The notes under the pieces were generated by a model. That model was not told the DNA's origin. It ran no database searches and saw only the letters and a program-made list of their open reading frames with translations. Positions 50,768 to 59,452 of a stretch of DNA of 64,000 bases are shown here, in pieces (within the stretch, counting starts at the first letter, position 1; each line of letters starts with the position of its first letter). Origin of the DNA: Lentihominibacter butyricus (lineage in GTDB: Bacteria > Bacillota > Clostridia > Peptostreptococcales > Anaerovoracaceae); NCBI RefSeq assembly GCF_025567305.1, contig NZ_JAOQJP010000007.1, positions 1-64,000 on the forward strand, in the 5' to 3' direction. Both the position numbers and the translations under genes were made by a program.

Positions 50768-52387
50768 CTATTTTGACGCTTCGATCAGTTCCTCTGCTGA
50801 TCTGAGGGTCGTATCTGTTATATTCGATCCTCCGAGCAGGCGCGCGATCTCATGCACTTTTTCTTCGTGAGAAAGAGGGAGGACAGTCGTATATGTCATA
50901 GTATCGTCAGATGCCTTGGAGATCTTGTAGTTATGCGCTCCATATGCCGCTATCTGAGGCAGGTGGGTGATGCATATTATCTGATGCGTCTGTGCGATCT
51001 CCTGCAGCTTATGACCGACTACGCTGGCTGCGATACCGCTGATGCCGCTGTCGATCTCATCGAATATCATCGTAGGAATCTCGTCGTAATCGCCTGTGAT
51101 CTTCTTGAAAGCCAGCATGATCCTGGACATTTCTCCTCCGGATGCGATACGGCTCAGAGGCTTGATCGGTTCTCCTCGGTTGGTGCTTATCATGAATTCG
51201 ACATCATCTGCACCGTTTGATGTAAAAGCTTCGGCTTTGCGGAATTCTATCGAAAATATGGCATCGTTGAAGTTCAGCTCTTTGAGCTCTGCCGTTATTT
51301 TCTGTTCAAGGATCTCAGCTGAAGCTCTTCTGACCTCTGAAAGCTTTTCACACGCTGAAAGCAGCTCTTTCTTATATTTTGCAAGATCAGTCTCAAGGCT
51401 TTCTTTCATGGAATCTGCGTTTTCGATGCCTGCGAGCTTTTCATCGAGCTCCTGCTGATAGTTCAGCAGTTCTTCCACTGACATACCGTGTTTGGCTTTG
51501 AGCTTGTTTATCACTTCCAATCTTGCTATCGCACAGTCGAGTTCCTCAGGTGAAAAAACAGCACTGTCACGGCAGTCGCGTATGGAAGATGAGATGTCTT
51601 CGAATTCATAATATATTTCGTCGAGACGGCGGCTCAGTTCGTCCAGCTCCTGCGAATAGGAAGCTGTCTCGGCCACCATATCGTGTATCCGTCTTATAGT
51701 GGAAAGCGCAGCGTATTCATCGTCAGAAGCAGCCTGATATGCACCGGCGAGATTTTCATATATTTTCTCGCTGTTCTGCAGCATCGAGATCTTTTCTTCG
51801 AGCTCTTCATCCTCACCGATAACAAGACCGGCTGCACGCAGTTCATCAGCTTCAAACTGCATGAAATCGCGTTCGCGCCTGTTCTTTGCAGCGTCGGCAA
51901 GGAGTGCTCTCAGCTGTGAACGGACACGTGAATAGTTGTCGTATGCATTTGAAACAGCTTCTTTTGCAGGCGTGATCTGATCTTTATGGTAAAGGTCGAC
52001 AAGCCTGATATGGTATTCTGGATTCAGCAGAGACTGATGATCGTACTGTCCGTGTATATCGGCCAGTTTTTTGCAGAGGGAGCTGAGATGAGCGAGCGTG
52101 ACGATCTCATCGTTTACTCTGCATATATTCTTGCCGGAAGAAGATACTTCTCTGGTTATTATGTATTCTTCGCCTTCATGCTCGGCGATCATCTGCACGA
52201 TCGCCTTTTTTTTCCCCGAACGAACAAAAGCAGTATCCGCCCGGCTTCCGAGAGCCAGGCTAACTGCTTCTATAACTATCGATTTTCCGGATCCTGTTTC
52301 GCCGGTTATGATATTCAGTCCGTCGTGAAAATCTATATCCGCATTTTCTATGATTGCAAAATCTCTGATTTTCAGGTGTCTGATCAT
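50768..52387 (-). CDS. recN: DNA repair protein RecN
   Basis: A 539-residue SMC-like repair ATPase. MIRHLKIRDFAIIENADIDF opens the N-terminal head, Walker A GETGSGKS is at 29-36, a coiled coil spans about 150-380, and the C-terminal head has LSRIASGGEMSRIMLAFK (signature) and IFDEIDSGISG (Walker B and D-loop). RecN holds broken DNA ends together during recombination. ATG 52387 follows GAGGTG by about 8 bases; an upstream GTG at 52396 overlaps that site. It follows argR by 14 bases, the classic argR-recN pair. Confidence 0.94.
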   Translation of the reverse strand: MIRHLKIRDFAIIENADIDFHDGLNIITGETGSGKSIVIEAVSLALGSRADTAFVRSGKKKAIVQMIAEHEGEEYIITREVSSSGKNICRVNDEIVTLAHLSSLCKKLADIHGQYDHQSLLNPEYHIRLVDLYHKDQITPAKEAVSNAYDNYSRVRSQLRALLADAAKNRRERDFMQFEADELRAAGLVIGEDEELEEKISMLQNSEKIYENLAGAYQAASDDEYAALSTIRRIHDMVAETASYSQELDELSRRLDEIYYEFEDISSSIRDCRDSAVFSPEELDCAIARLEVINKLKAKHGMSVEELLNYQQELDEKLAGIENADSMKESLETDLAKYKKELLSACEKLSEVRRASAEILEQKITAELKELNFNDAIFSIEFRKAEAFTSNGADDVEFMISTNRGEPIKPLSRIASGGEMSRIMLAFKKITGDYDEIPTMIFDEIDSGISGIAASVVGHKLQEIAQTHQIICITHLPQIAAYGAHNYKISKASDDTMTYTTVLPLSHEEKVHEIARLLGGSNITDTTLRSAEELIEASK

Positions 52388-52401
52388 AGTTGTCACCTCT
52401 G

Positions 52402-52854
52402 CTATTTTTTGAGCATGCTGTTCAGTATTTCTTCTACCATCGGTGAATTCGCAGGATCATCGGTGACAAACATTATTGTGTTGTCGCCGGCAACTGATCC
52501 GATAACGTGCGGGATGCCTATGGAATCAAGTGCCTCAGCTGCGGCGCTCGCACATCCGGAGAGCGTCTTGAGGAGGACTATATTGCCTGAGTGTGAAGTG
52601 GATTTCACGGTTTCACGGAAAATATTTGAAAACCTGTCAGACATAGGTCCTTCTGCATGTGCAGGCTGTGCATATTTATACTTGCCTGTGGAGGACAGTG
52701 TTTTGACGAGCTGAAGCTCTTTGATGTCTCTGGAAATAGTGGCCTGAGTGACTTCGTATCCGAAATCTCTAAGCATTGAGACAAGTTTATCCTGTGTCTC
52801 GATCTCGTATTTTTCAATGAGTTCGAGTATTTTATTCTGTCTTGAAATTCGCAT
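52402..52854 (-). CDS. argR: arginine repressor ArgR
   Basis: A 150-residue regulator. Residues 1-70 form a winged helix (KILELIEKYEIETQDKLVSMLRDFGYEVTQATISRDIKEL), and the C-terminal half is the arginine-binding oligomerisation domain with GTIAGDNTIM-like GSVAGDNTIMFVTDD. It represses arginine biosynthesis when arginine is abundant. ATG 52854 follows GAGAGGGG; an upstream in-frame start is less good. It shares a transcript with recN. Confidence 0.94.
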   Translation of the reverse strand: MRISRQNKILELIEKYEIETQDKLVSMLRDFGYEVTQATISRDIKELQLVKTLSSTGKYKYAQPAHAEGPMSDRFSNIFRETVKSTSHSGNIVLLKTLSGCASAAAEALDSIGIPHVIGSVAGDNTIMFVTDDPANSPMVEEILNSMLKK

Positions 52855-52947
52855 GTTTGCCCCTCTCAAAAAACGATTGCATTATACTGCGGCAGACTTT
52901 TGCACGAGCGATGGGCACAAAAGCCGCCAAACATCATATGATTTATA

Positions 52948-52977
52948 ATTATACCATACAGCGTATAAGTTTTTCAA
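52948..52977 (-). promoter_or_regulatory. promoter of argR-recN
   Basis: On the minus strand TTGAAA (52977-52972), 18 bases, TATAAT (52953-52948). The -35 abuts the divergent ruv promoter. Confidence 0.7.
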
Positions 52978-53006
52978 TAGACAAACGTATGTTCATGTGA
53001 TATACT
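52978..53006 (+). promoter_or_regulatory. promoter of ruvCAB
   Basis: TAGACA (52978-52983), 17 bases, TATACT (53001-53006), with TGA before it as an extended -10. It is back to back with the argR promoter. Confidence 0.7.
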
Positions 53007-53056
53007 TTAATAAAACATCGGACGTGAATTGTGAAAACGGCAGAACAGGTAAAAAT

Positions 53057-53560
53057 ATGAAGATTTTAGGTATAGATCCGGGATATGCGATCCTGGGGTA
53101 CGGAGTTGTGGAAAAGACGGGCAACAGGTTTCGCGCGTGCAGATACGGGGCAGTCACTACGGATGCGGGAATGCCGATGACGGAGAGACTTGAGTATCTT
53201 TATGACTCGCTTCGAGAAATAATAGATGAAGAGAGGCCGGACGTGGCGTCTATAGAGCAGCTCTTTTTCAATACGAATGCAAAGACCGCGATAATGGTCG
53301 GACAGGCGCGAGGTGTAGCGGTGCTTGCCTGTGTGAAAGGCGGACTCGAGGTGGAGGAATATACGCCTCTGCAGATAAAGCAGGCGTTAGTGGGCTACGG
53401 AAGAGCTGATAAAAAACAGGTCCAGATAATGGTAAAGACCATATTGAACCTCAAGGAGATACCGAAGCCTGACGATACTGCGGATGCTCTGGCAGCCGCT
53501 ATATGTCACGGCCATTCGGCAGACACCAGAAAAAGACTGAAGGAGCTTGGTATAAGATGA
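53057..53560 (+). CDS. ruvC: Holliday junction resolvase RuvC
   Basis: A 167-residue RNase H-fold nuclease: GIDPGYAILGYGVVE contains the first catalytic Asp, SIEQLFFNTN the Glu, and DDTADALAAAICH the final Asp pair. RuvC cuts four-way junctions held by RuvAB. The start is ATG 53057, matching family length. ruvA begins inside its stop (ATGA), forming the ruvCAB operon. Confidence 0.94.
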   Translation: MKILGIDPGYAILGYGVVEKTGNRFRACRYGAVTTDAGMPMTERLEYLYDSLREIIDEERPDVASIEQLFFNTNAKTAIMVGQARGVAVLACVKGGLEVEEYTPLQIKQALVGYGRADKKQVQIMVKTILNLKEIPKPDDTADALAAAICHGHSADTRKRLKELGIR

Positions 53561-54159
53561 TAGGTTTCATAAGAGGAGTATTGGCTGAAAAGGGCAGCGG
53601 GTATATAATAGTCGATGTCAACGGAGTAGGATACGAGATATTCGTTCCGGCGAATTCGCATGCATATCTGAGCGCAGAAGGCAGTGAGGTGATGGTCTAC
53701 ACTGCTATGATGGTACGCGAGGATGACGTGAGTCTGTACGGCTTCATGCGCAGAGGAGAACTCGATGCGTTCAAGAAGCTCATAACTGTAAGCGGTGTAG
53801 GTGCAAAGGCTGCGATATCCATTCTGTCATCGTTCACTATGGAGCAGCTGCAGCAGGCGATTGTTTTTGAAGATGCGAAAACACTTACCAAAGCAAGCGG
53901 TGTAGGCAAGAAGACAGCTGAAAGGATCGTCCTTGAGCTTAAAGATAAATTCAGCATGGAAGGCGTCAAGGCTGATGAGATGATCCCGGCGAACCCGGAA
54001 CTGCTTCACGGTGTTCAGGATGCCAGAGGCGAGGCGGTCGATGCACTTATCGCACTGGGGTACACGAGAGCAGAAGCGTCTGCAGCTATGGCAGGTGTAA
54101 AAGATCAGGATCTGACCGCAGAGGAATATATAAAACTGGCACTCAAGAATCTATTTTAA
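53557..54159 (+). CDS. ruvA: Holliday junction helicase subunit RuvA
   Basis: A 200-residue junction-binding protein: an OB-fold start (MIGFIRGVLAEKGSGYIIVDVNGVGYEIFVP), two helix-hairpin-helix motifs (TVSGVGAKAAISIL and KASGVGKKTAERIVLELKDK), and a C-terminal domain that contacts RuvB. AAGGAG is 11 bases before ATG 53557. ruvB follows after 12 bases. Confidence 0.94.
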   Translation: MIGFIRGVLAEKGSGYIIVDVNGVGYEIFVPANSHAYLSAEGSEVMVYTAMMVREDDVSLYGFMRRGELDAFKKLITVSGVGAKAAISILSSFTMEQLQQAIVFEDAKTLTKASGVGKKTAERIVLELKDKFSMEGVKADEMIPANPELLHGVQDARGEAVDALIALGYTRAEASAAMAGVKDQDLTAEEYIKLALKNLF

Positions 54160-54171
54160 AAGGAAGTAAAG

Positions 54172-55215
54172 ATGGACTACGAAGAGAGGATAACGGCAGC
54201 GGAGCTCGGGCAGGGTGAAGAACGTACGGAAGTCACGTTAAGACCGCAGACGCTGGACGATTACATAGGACAGAAAAAAGCTACCGAGAACCTTAAAATA
54301 TTTATCGAAGCAGCTAAGATGAGAAATGAACCGCTGGATCATGTTCTTTTTTACGGACCTCCGGGACTGGGCAAGACTACACTGGCGGGCATCATAGCAA
54401 ATGAAATGGATGTAGATATAAGGATAACCTCGGGACCTGCGATCGAAAGAGCGGGAGATCTGGCGGCCATACTTACTAACCTGAATGAGAACGATGTGCT
54501 GTTCATCGATGAAATACACAGACTGAACAGGTCGGTCGAGGAAGTGCTCTATTCTGCAATGGAGGATTTTGCACTGGATATAATAATAGGAAAAGGACCG
54601 TCGGCAAGATCGATAAGGCTTGATATAGCGAAGTTCACGCTTATCGGAGCCACGACAAGAGCGGGGAGCCTTTCGGCGCCGCTGCGCGACAGGTTCGGGG
54701 TTAGCTGCAAATTTGAAATGTATACGCCGGACGAACTGAAAAAGATAATAGGCAGATCGGCAAGTATACTTGGAGTTTCGGCAGATGAGAAGTCAATGGA
54801 TGAAATGGCCAGAAGATCCAGGGGGACTCCGCGTGTGGCGAACAGGATGCTGAAAAGAGTACGCGATTTTTCACAGGTAAAAGGCGACGGCAATATAGAC
54901 ATAGACATAACAAACAGAGCGTTGAGCGCACTCGGAGTAGATGAGATGGGCCTGGAAAGCCTGGACAGGGAGATACTCAGGACTATCATCGAGCGTTTCA
55001 GGGGCGGTCCTGTAGGGATAGATACGATAGCTGCATCGATCGGAGAAGAGAGAGTCACGATAGAAGATGTATACGAACCGTATCTCATACAGATCGGGTT
55101 CCTTCACAGAACGCCAAAAGGCAGAGTCGTATCAGAGGCAGCGTACAGACATATGGGTATAGAGCCTGATGGCGATACGGGAGCAAAGCGTGTGACTGTC
55201 AGCATAAGTGACTGA
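54172..55215 (+). CDS. ruvB: Holliday junction helicase RuvB
   Basis: A 347-residue AAA+ motor that drives branch migration. Walker A GPPGLGKT is at 62-69, Walker B LFIDEIHR near 110, sensor GATTRAGSLSAPLRDRFG near 160-175, and the C-terminal winged helix ends with FLHRTPKGRVVSEAAYRHM. The AAGGAAGT site precedes ATG. It ends the ruvCAB set. Confidence 0.96.
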   Translation: MDYEERITAAELGQGEERTEVTLRPQTLDDYIGQKKATENLKIFIEAAKMRNEPLDHVLFYGPPGLGKTTLAGIIANEMDVDIRITSGPAIERAGDLAAILTNLNENDVLFIDEIHRLNRSVEEVLYSAMEDFALDIIIGKGPSARSIRLDIAKFTLIGATTRAGSLSAPLRDRFGVSCKFEMYTPDELKKIIGRSASILGVSADEKSMDEMARRSRGTPRVANRMLKRVRDFSQVKGDGNIDIDITNRALSALGVDEMGLESLDREILRTIIERFRGGPVGIDTIAASIGEERVTIEDVYEPYLIQIGFLHRTPKGRVVSEAAYRHMGIEPDGDTGAKRVTVSISD

Positions 55216-55309
55216 TTTATGGTGCAGCGTCATCGCGATAAAACAGATCGCATGCGCTGCGGGATGCTGCAGTCAGCAACAGATATATTTATTTACAGAG
55301 GAAAATTAA

Positions 55310-56380
55310 ATGAAAATAAGTGATTTTGATTACTATCTGCCGGAAGAACTGATAGCTCAGAAACCGGCGAACAGAAGAGAGTGTTCGAGACTGCTCGTCG
55401 TGCACAGAGATACAGGAAAAATCGAACATCGGCATTTTTACGATATAATAGACTACCTTAAAGCGGGAGACTGCCTTGTTTTGAATAATTCCAAGGTGCT
55501 TCCGGCGAGACTTTACGGAGTGAAAGAAAAGACGGGAGCAAAAGTCGAATTTCTGCTCATAAAAAGGATAGAAGGCGATACATGGGAAACTATGGTCAGA
55601 CCGGGCAGAAAGCTGAAACCGGGGGACATCGTAGTGTTTTCACAGGAACCGCTTCTCAAGGCGACGATAAAGGATTTCGGCACTGACGGAACCAGGATAG
55701 TGGATTTTGAGTACGACGGTGTTTTCATGGAACGGCTCGAAGAGATAGGCAGCATGCCGCTGCCTCCGTATATAGAGCGAAGCAGTGACTCGGAAGACAG
55801 GGACAGATACCAGACTGTATACTGCAAGGAAGAAGGTTCGGTAGCGGCGCCTACAGCGGGTCTTCATTTTACAGAGGAGCTGCTGAAGAAGGCGGAAGAC
55901 AAGGGTGTGGAGCTCGTCTATGTGACTCTGCATGTCGGGATAGGCACGTTCAGGCCTGTTAAGTGCGAGAATATAGAAGATCATACGATGCATTTCGAGG
56001 AATATTCCATCAGTGAGGAAAGTGCAGAGGTGATCAACAGAGCAAAGCGTGAAGGTCGCAGGATAATTTCTGTAGGAACGACATCGACAAGAACTGTTGA
56101 AAGTGCCGCCTATTTTGATGCGGATGCGCAGACCGCAGATGGAAAAGCGGGATGCTGGCAGGTCAGGAGCGGAGAGGGAAGTACCGGTATATTCATTTAT
56201 CCGGGATATGAGTTCAAGATCATAGAGAGTCTGATAACGAATTTCCATCTGCCGAAATCGACGCTTCTCATGCTGATATCGGCTTTGTATGACCGTGAAA
56301 AGATACTTGCGGTATATGATGAGGCGGTTAAACAAAAATACAGATTTTTCAGCTATGGTGACGCGATGTTCATAGAGTAG
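55310..56380 (+). CDS. queA: tRNA preQ1(34) S-adenosylmethionine ribosyltransferase QueA
   Basis: A 356-residue enzyme of queuosine synthesis that transfers and isomerises ribose from S-adenosylmethionine onto preQ1 in tRNA. The signature FDYYLPEELIAQKPA at the start, VAAPTAGLHFTEELL near 180, and TNFHLPKSTLLMLISA near the end are diagnostic. Ruv genes are followed by queA and tgt here, a common order in Firmicutes. AGAGG precedes ATG. Confidence 0.95.
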   Translation: MKISDFDYYLPEELIAQKPANRRECSRLLVVHRDTGKIEHRHFYDIIDYLKAGDCLVLNNSKVLPARLYGVKEKTGAKVEFLLIKRIEGDTWETMVRPGRKLKPGDIVVFSQEPLLKATIKDFGTDGTRIVDFEYDGVFMERLEEIGSMPLPPYIERSSDSEDRDRYQTVYCKEEGSVAAPTAGLHFTEELLKKAEDKGVELVYVTLHVGIGTFRPVKCENIEDHTMHFEEYSISEESAEVINRAKREGRRIISVGTTSTRTVESAAYFDADAQTADGKAGCWQVRSGEGSTGIFIYPGYEFKIIESLITNFHLPKSTLLMLISALYDREKILAVYDEAVKQKYRFFSYGDAMFIE

Positions 56381-56443
56381 TGACCTCAATGGTGTCTCTG
56401 CAGATCGCAGTCAAAAGGATGTAGGTGAGATGAAGGTGCTGCT

Positions 56444-56527
56444 ATGATCCGGCAAATAAGGAATGCATACGCTGCGATGATGCGGCAGATGAGAGCAGAA
56501 GAGGGAAAAGCAGAGGAAGACAAATGA
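56444..56527 (+). CDS. possible 27-residue peptide coupled to the glycosylase
   Basis: ATG 56444 with GAAGGTG upstream opens a 27-codon frame, MIRQIRNAYAAMMRQMRAEE and on, basic and helical. Its stop overlaps the glycosylase start as ATGA. It may be a coupling leader; I do not recognise it. Confidence 0.3.
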   Translation: MIRQIRNAYAAMMRQMRAEEGKAEEDK

Positions 56528-57021
56528 GTGAAGTGATGAAAGTGGCCCATGAATTCGGGCCATTTTATGATAAAGATTCAAAAGTGCTTATACTTGGGAG
56601 CATACCTTCTCCAAAGTCGAGAGAGCAGGGATTTTATTACGGACATCCGAGAAACAGATTCTGGCCTGTTCTGGCAGCGCTGTTTGGAGAAAGAATTCCG
56701 CAGACTGTACCTGAGAGAAAGGATTTTCTGACAAGGCATAATATAGCTTTGTGGGATGTGCTGGCTTCATGTGACATAAAAGGCGCGGATGACGGGAGCA
56801 TACGAAATCCGGAAGCGAATGATATGCGTCTGATAACAGAGTCGGCGGATATAAGAGCGATATTCACTACCGGTGGAAAAGCCACGAAACTTTATGAAAA
56901 GATGTGTGAACCGGTATGCGGCATCAGTGCTCAGGGTATGCCATCTACAAGTCCGGCGAACTGCAGATGCTCCATGGATAAACTTACTGAAGAATACTCG
57001 AAAATATTGAAGTATCTGTAG
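56524..57021 (+). CDS. hypoxanthine/deoxyinosine-DNA glycosylase
   Basis: A 165-residue uracil-DNA-glycosylase-fold enzyme (TIGR04274-like). KVLILGSIPSPKSREQGFYYGHPRNRFWPVLAALFG covers the catalytic loop, and ALWDVLASCDIKGADDGSI the second conserved block; SPANC lies near the C-terminal recognition loop. It removes deaminated adenine (hypoxanthine) from DNA. GAGGA lies before ATG 56524, which overlaps the short frame upstream. It sits between queA and tgt. Confidence 0.87.
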   Translation: MSEVMKVAHEFGPFYDKDSKVLILGSIPSPKSREQGFYYGHPRNRFWPVLAALFGERIPQTVPERKDFLTRHNIALWDVLASCDIKGADDGSIRNPEANDMRLITESADIRAIFTTGGKATKLYEKMCEPVCGISAQGMPSTSPANCRCSMDKLTEEYSKILKYL

Positions 57022-57084
57022 GCGTTATGGTATCATATTGTAGTTTGAGTTTTTAAAACAGGATCATAACTAAAGGGAGAGAAC

Positions 57085-58203
57085 ATGACAGCAGTTACAT
57101 ATGAACTGATAAAGACAGATACAAGGACAAAAGCAAGACGAGGTCGCGTGACTACACCTCACGGAGTCATAGAGACACCGGTGTTCATGCCGGTAGGTAC
57201 TGCAGCCACCGTGAAAGCGATGCGTCCGGAGGAAATAAAAGAGATGGGTGCTGAAATAATACTTTCAAACACCTATCACCTCTATCTCAGACCGGGACAT
57301 GAGGTAGTCAAGGCGGCAGGCGGACTGCATAGATTCATGAACTGGGACAAGCCGATACTTACTGACAGCGGCGGTTTCCAGGTGTTCAGTCTGGGTGCGA
57401 TGAGGAAGATAAGAGAAGAAGGTGTGGAGTTCCGTTCTCATATAGACGGTTCTAAGCACATGCTTTCGCCTGAAAAATCTATGGAGATACAGAATGCACT
57501 GGGATCGGACATAATAATGGCTTTTGACGAGTGCGCACCGTATCCGGCAGACCGCAAATATGTAAAGGATTCGCTGGAAAGAACGACAAGATGGCTGAAA
57601 AGATGCAAGGAATATCATAAAAACACTGAGCGGCAGTCACTTTTTGGCATAATGCAGGGCGGTATGTACAAGGATCTCAGAAGAGAAAGTGCCGAGCAGA
57701 TCGTAGATCTCGATCTTCCGGGGTATGCGATAGGAGGACTCAGCGTCGGAGAGCCGAAAGAGATAATGTATGACATCATGGACGACTGCGTAGACTATCT
57801 GCCTAAGGAAAAGGCGAGATATCTGATGGGGGTAGGGAGTCCTGACTGCCTTTTTGAAGGTGTGGAGCGCGGGATAGATATGTTTGACTGCGTACTGCCT
57901 ACGAGGATCGCAAGGCACGGTATGGCGATGACGTCACAGGGTCGTGTGAACATAAAGAACGCCAAGCATGAAAGAGACTTCACACCGCTGGATCCTAACT
58001 GCGACTGCTATACGTGCAGGAATTATTCGAAAGCCTACCTGCGTCATCTTTTCAAGGCTGATGAGATACTTTCATCCATGCTGATGACGAACCACAACCT
58101 GCATTTTCTCGTGAATACCATGAAAAACATAAGAAAATCGATCGAGGAAGACAGGTTCCTCGAATACAAAAAAGAATTTTACGACAGCTACGGAAGATTC
58201 TAG
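57085..58203 (+). CDS. tgt: tRNA-guanine transglycosylase
   Basis: A 372-residue enzyme exchanging guanine 34 for preQ1 in tRNA, the step before QueA. DSGGFQVFSLG contains the base-binding Asp, LPTRIARHG the nucleophile region (DCVLPTR), and CDCYTCRNYSKAYLRHLF the zinc site. The length is normal. AAGGGAGAG precedes ATG. Together with queA it marks queuosine biosynthesis. Confidence 0.96.
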   Translation: MTAVTYELIKTDTRTKARRGRVTTPHGVIETPVFMPVGTAATVKAMRPEEIKEMGAEIILSNTYHLYLRPGHEVVKAAGGLHRFMNWDKPILTDSGGFQVFSLGAMRKIREEGVEFRSHIDGSKHMLSPEKSMEIQNALGSDIIMAFDECAPYPADRKYVKDSLERTTRWLKRCKEYHKNTERQSLFGIMQGGMYKDLRRESAEQIVDLDLPGYAIGGLSVGEPKEIMYDIMDDCVDYLPKEKARYLMGVGSPDCLFEGVERGIDMFDCVLPTRIARHGMAMTSQGRVNIKNAKHERDFTPLDPNCDCYTCRNYSKAYLRHLFKADEILSSMLMTNHNLHFLVNTMKNIRKSIEEDRFLEYKKEFYDSYGRF

Positions 58204-58251
58204 CTGCAAAAAGCAGTATCAAAACGAAATACAAGGAAGGTTTTATACAAT

Positions 58252-59412
58252 ATGGAAATTTGCAGAGACAGCAATGTCTGCGGCGGATGTGTATATCAGG
58301 GCGTTCCGTATGAGGAGCAGCTAAGCAACAAAGCCGGTGAAGTCAGAGGGCTCATCGAAAAAAAAGATATCCGGTACGGAGAACTTCTCGACATCGAGCC
58401 AGCGCCTGACAGATACGGATACAGGAACAAGATGGAGTACACTTTCGGCGATATGGAAAAAGGCGGTCCTATGACTCTGGGCATGCACAAGAAAAAGCAT
58501 TTCATGTCGATCGTCACTGTGGATCAGTGTCAGCTGGTGCACGACGACTTTAACGTGATACTGAGAGGCGTGCTTGATTTCGCATCATCCAGAGGATATT
58601 CGCATTATCATAAAAAATCGCATAAAGGCCTGATGAGACATCTCATAATCAGGCGCGGAGTCAGGACCGGAGAACTGATAGTAAATGTCGTGACGAGTTC
58701 AGAAGAAGGATTTGATGAGGACGCTTTCAGGGAGATGATCCTGGCCCTTCCGCTGGAAAACACGATCGTCGGTATATTGAGAACGATAAACGACAGGCTT
58801 GCTGATGCAGTATACTGTGATGAGCTGCGGGTGCTCTACGGGCGCGATTATTATATGGAAAAAATACTCGGACTTGATTTTAAAGTCAGTGCGTTTTCAT
58901 TTTTCCAGACGAATGTGGCGGCAGTCGAGAATCTGTATTCATATGCAATCAGTCTGATCGATGACTTTGAAAACAAAACGGTATTCGACCTGTACTGCGG
59001 AACAGGCACGATAACGCAGACTCTCGCAAAAAAAGCGGGCAAGGTCATAGGCATAGAGCTCGTCGAAGAGGCTGTAAAGGCTGCAGAAGCAAATGCTGCG
59101 CTCAACGGTCTTGAAAACTGTGAATTCATTGCAGGCGACGTCTTTGAGGTGCTGAAGACGGTGGAAGACAAACCTGATGTGATAGTCGTGGACCCTCCGC
59201 GTGCAGGTATATCCTCTGATGCACTGGACAAGATCATAAGCTACGGTGTCGATAAGATAGTGTATATATCCTGCAATCCGAAAACGCTGGTGGAAAATCT
59301 CTATTATCTGCAGTATTACGGCTACAGGATCGTATCAGTAAAGCCGTTCGATAATTTTCCGGGAACGAAACATACAGAATGTGTAGCACTGCTTGCCAGG
59401 GAGTGTCAGTAA
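58252..59412 (+). CDS. rlmD: 23S rRNA (uracil) C5-methyltransferase, RlmD/TrmA family
   Basis: A 386-residue RNA m5U methyltransferase. The N-terminus carries iron-sulfur cysteines C4, C10 and C13 (CGGCVYQ), with a fourth in VDQCQLVH. The Rossmann part has FDLYCGTGTITQTLA and DPPRAGIS, and the nucleophile Cys is in YISCNPKTLVENL. It lacks an N-terminal TRAM domain, unlike many relatives, so the target base (U747 or U1939 class) is uncertain. AAGGAAGG precedes ATG. Confidence 0.88.
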   Translation: MEICRDSNVCGGCVYQGVPYEEQLSNKAGEVRGLIEKKDIRYGELLDIEPAPDRYGYRNKMEYTFGDMEKGGPMTLGMHKKKHFMSIVTVDQCQLVHDDFNVILRGVLDFASSRGYSHYHKKSHKGLMRHLIIRRGVRTGELIVNVVTSSEEGFDEDAFREMILALPLENTIVGILRTINDRLADAVYCDELRVLYGRDYYMEKILGLDFKVSAFSFFQTNVAAVENLYSYAISLIDDFENKTVFDLYCGTGTITQTLAKKAGKVIGIELVEEAVKAAEANAALNGLENCEFIAGDVFEVLKTVEDKPDVIVVDPPRAGISSDALDKIISYGVDKIVYISCNPKTLVENLYYLQYYGYRIVSVKPFDNFPGTKHTECVALLARECQ

Positions 59413-59452
59413 TGCAGATGATAATATTCAGCAAAGAAACGAGGTGCTTCTC

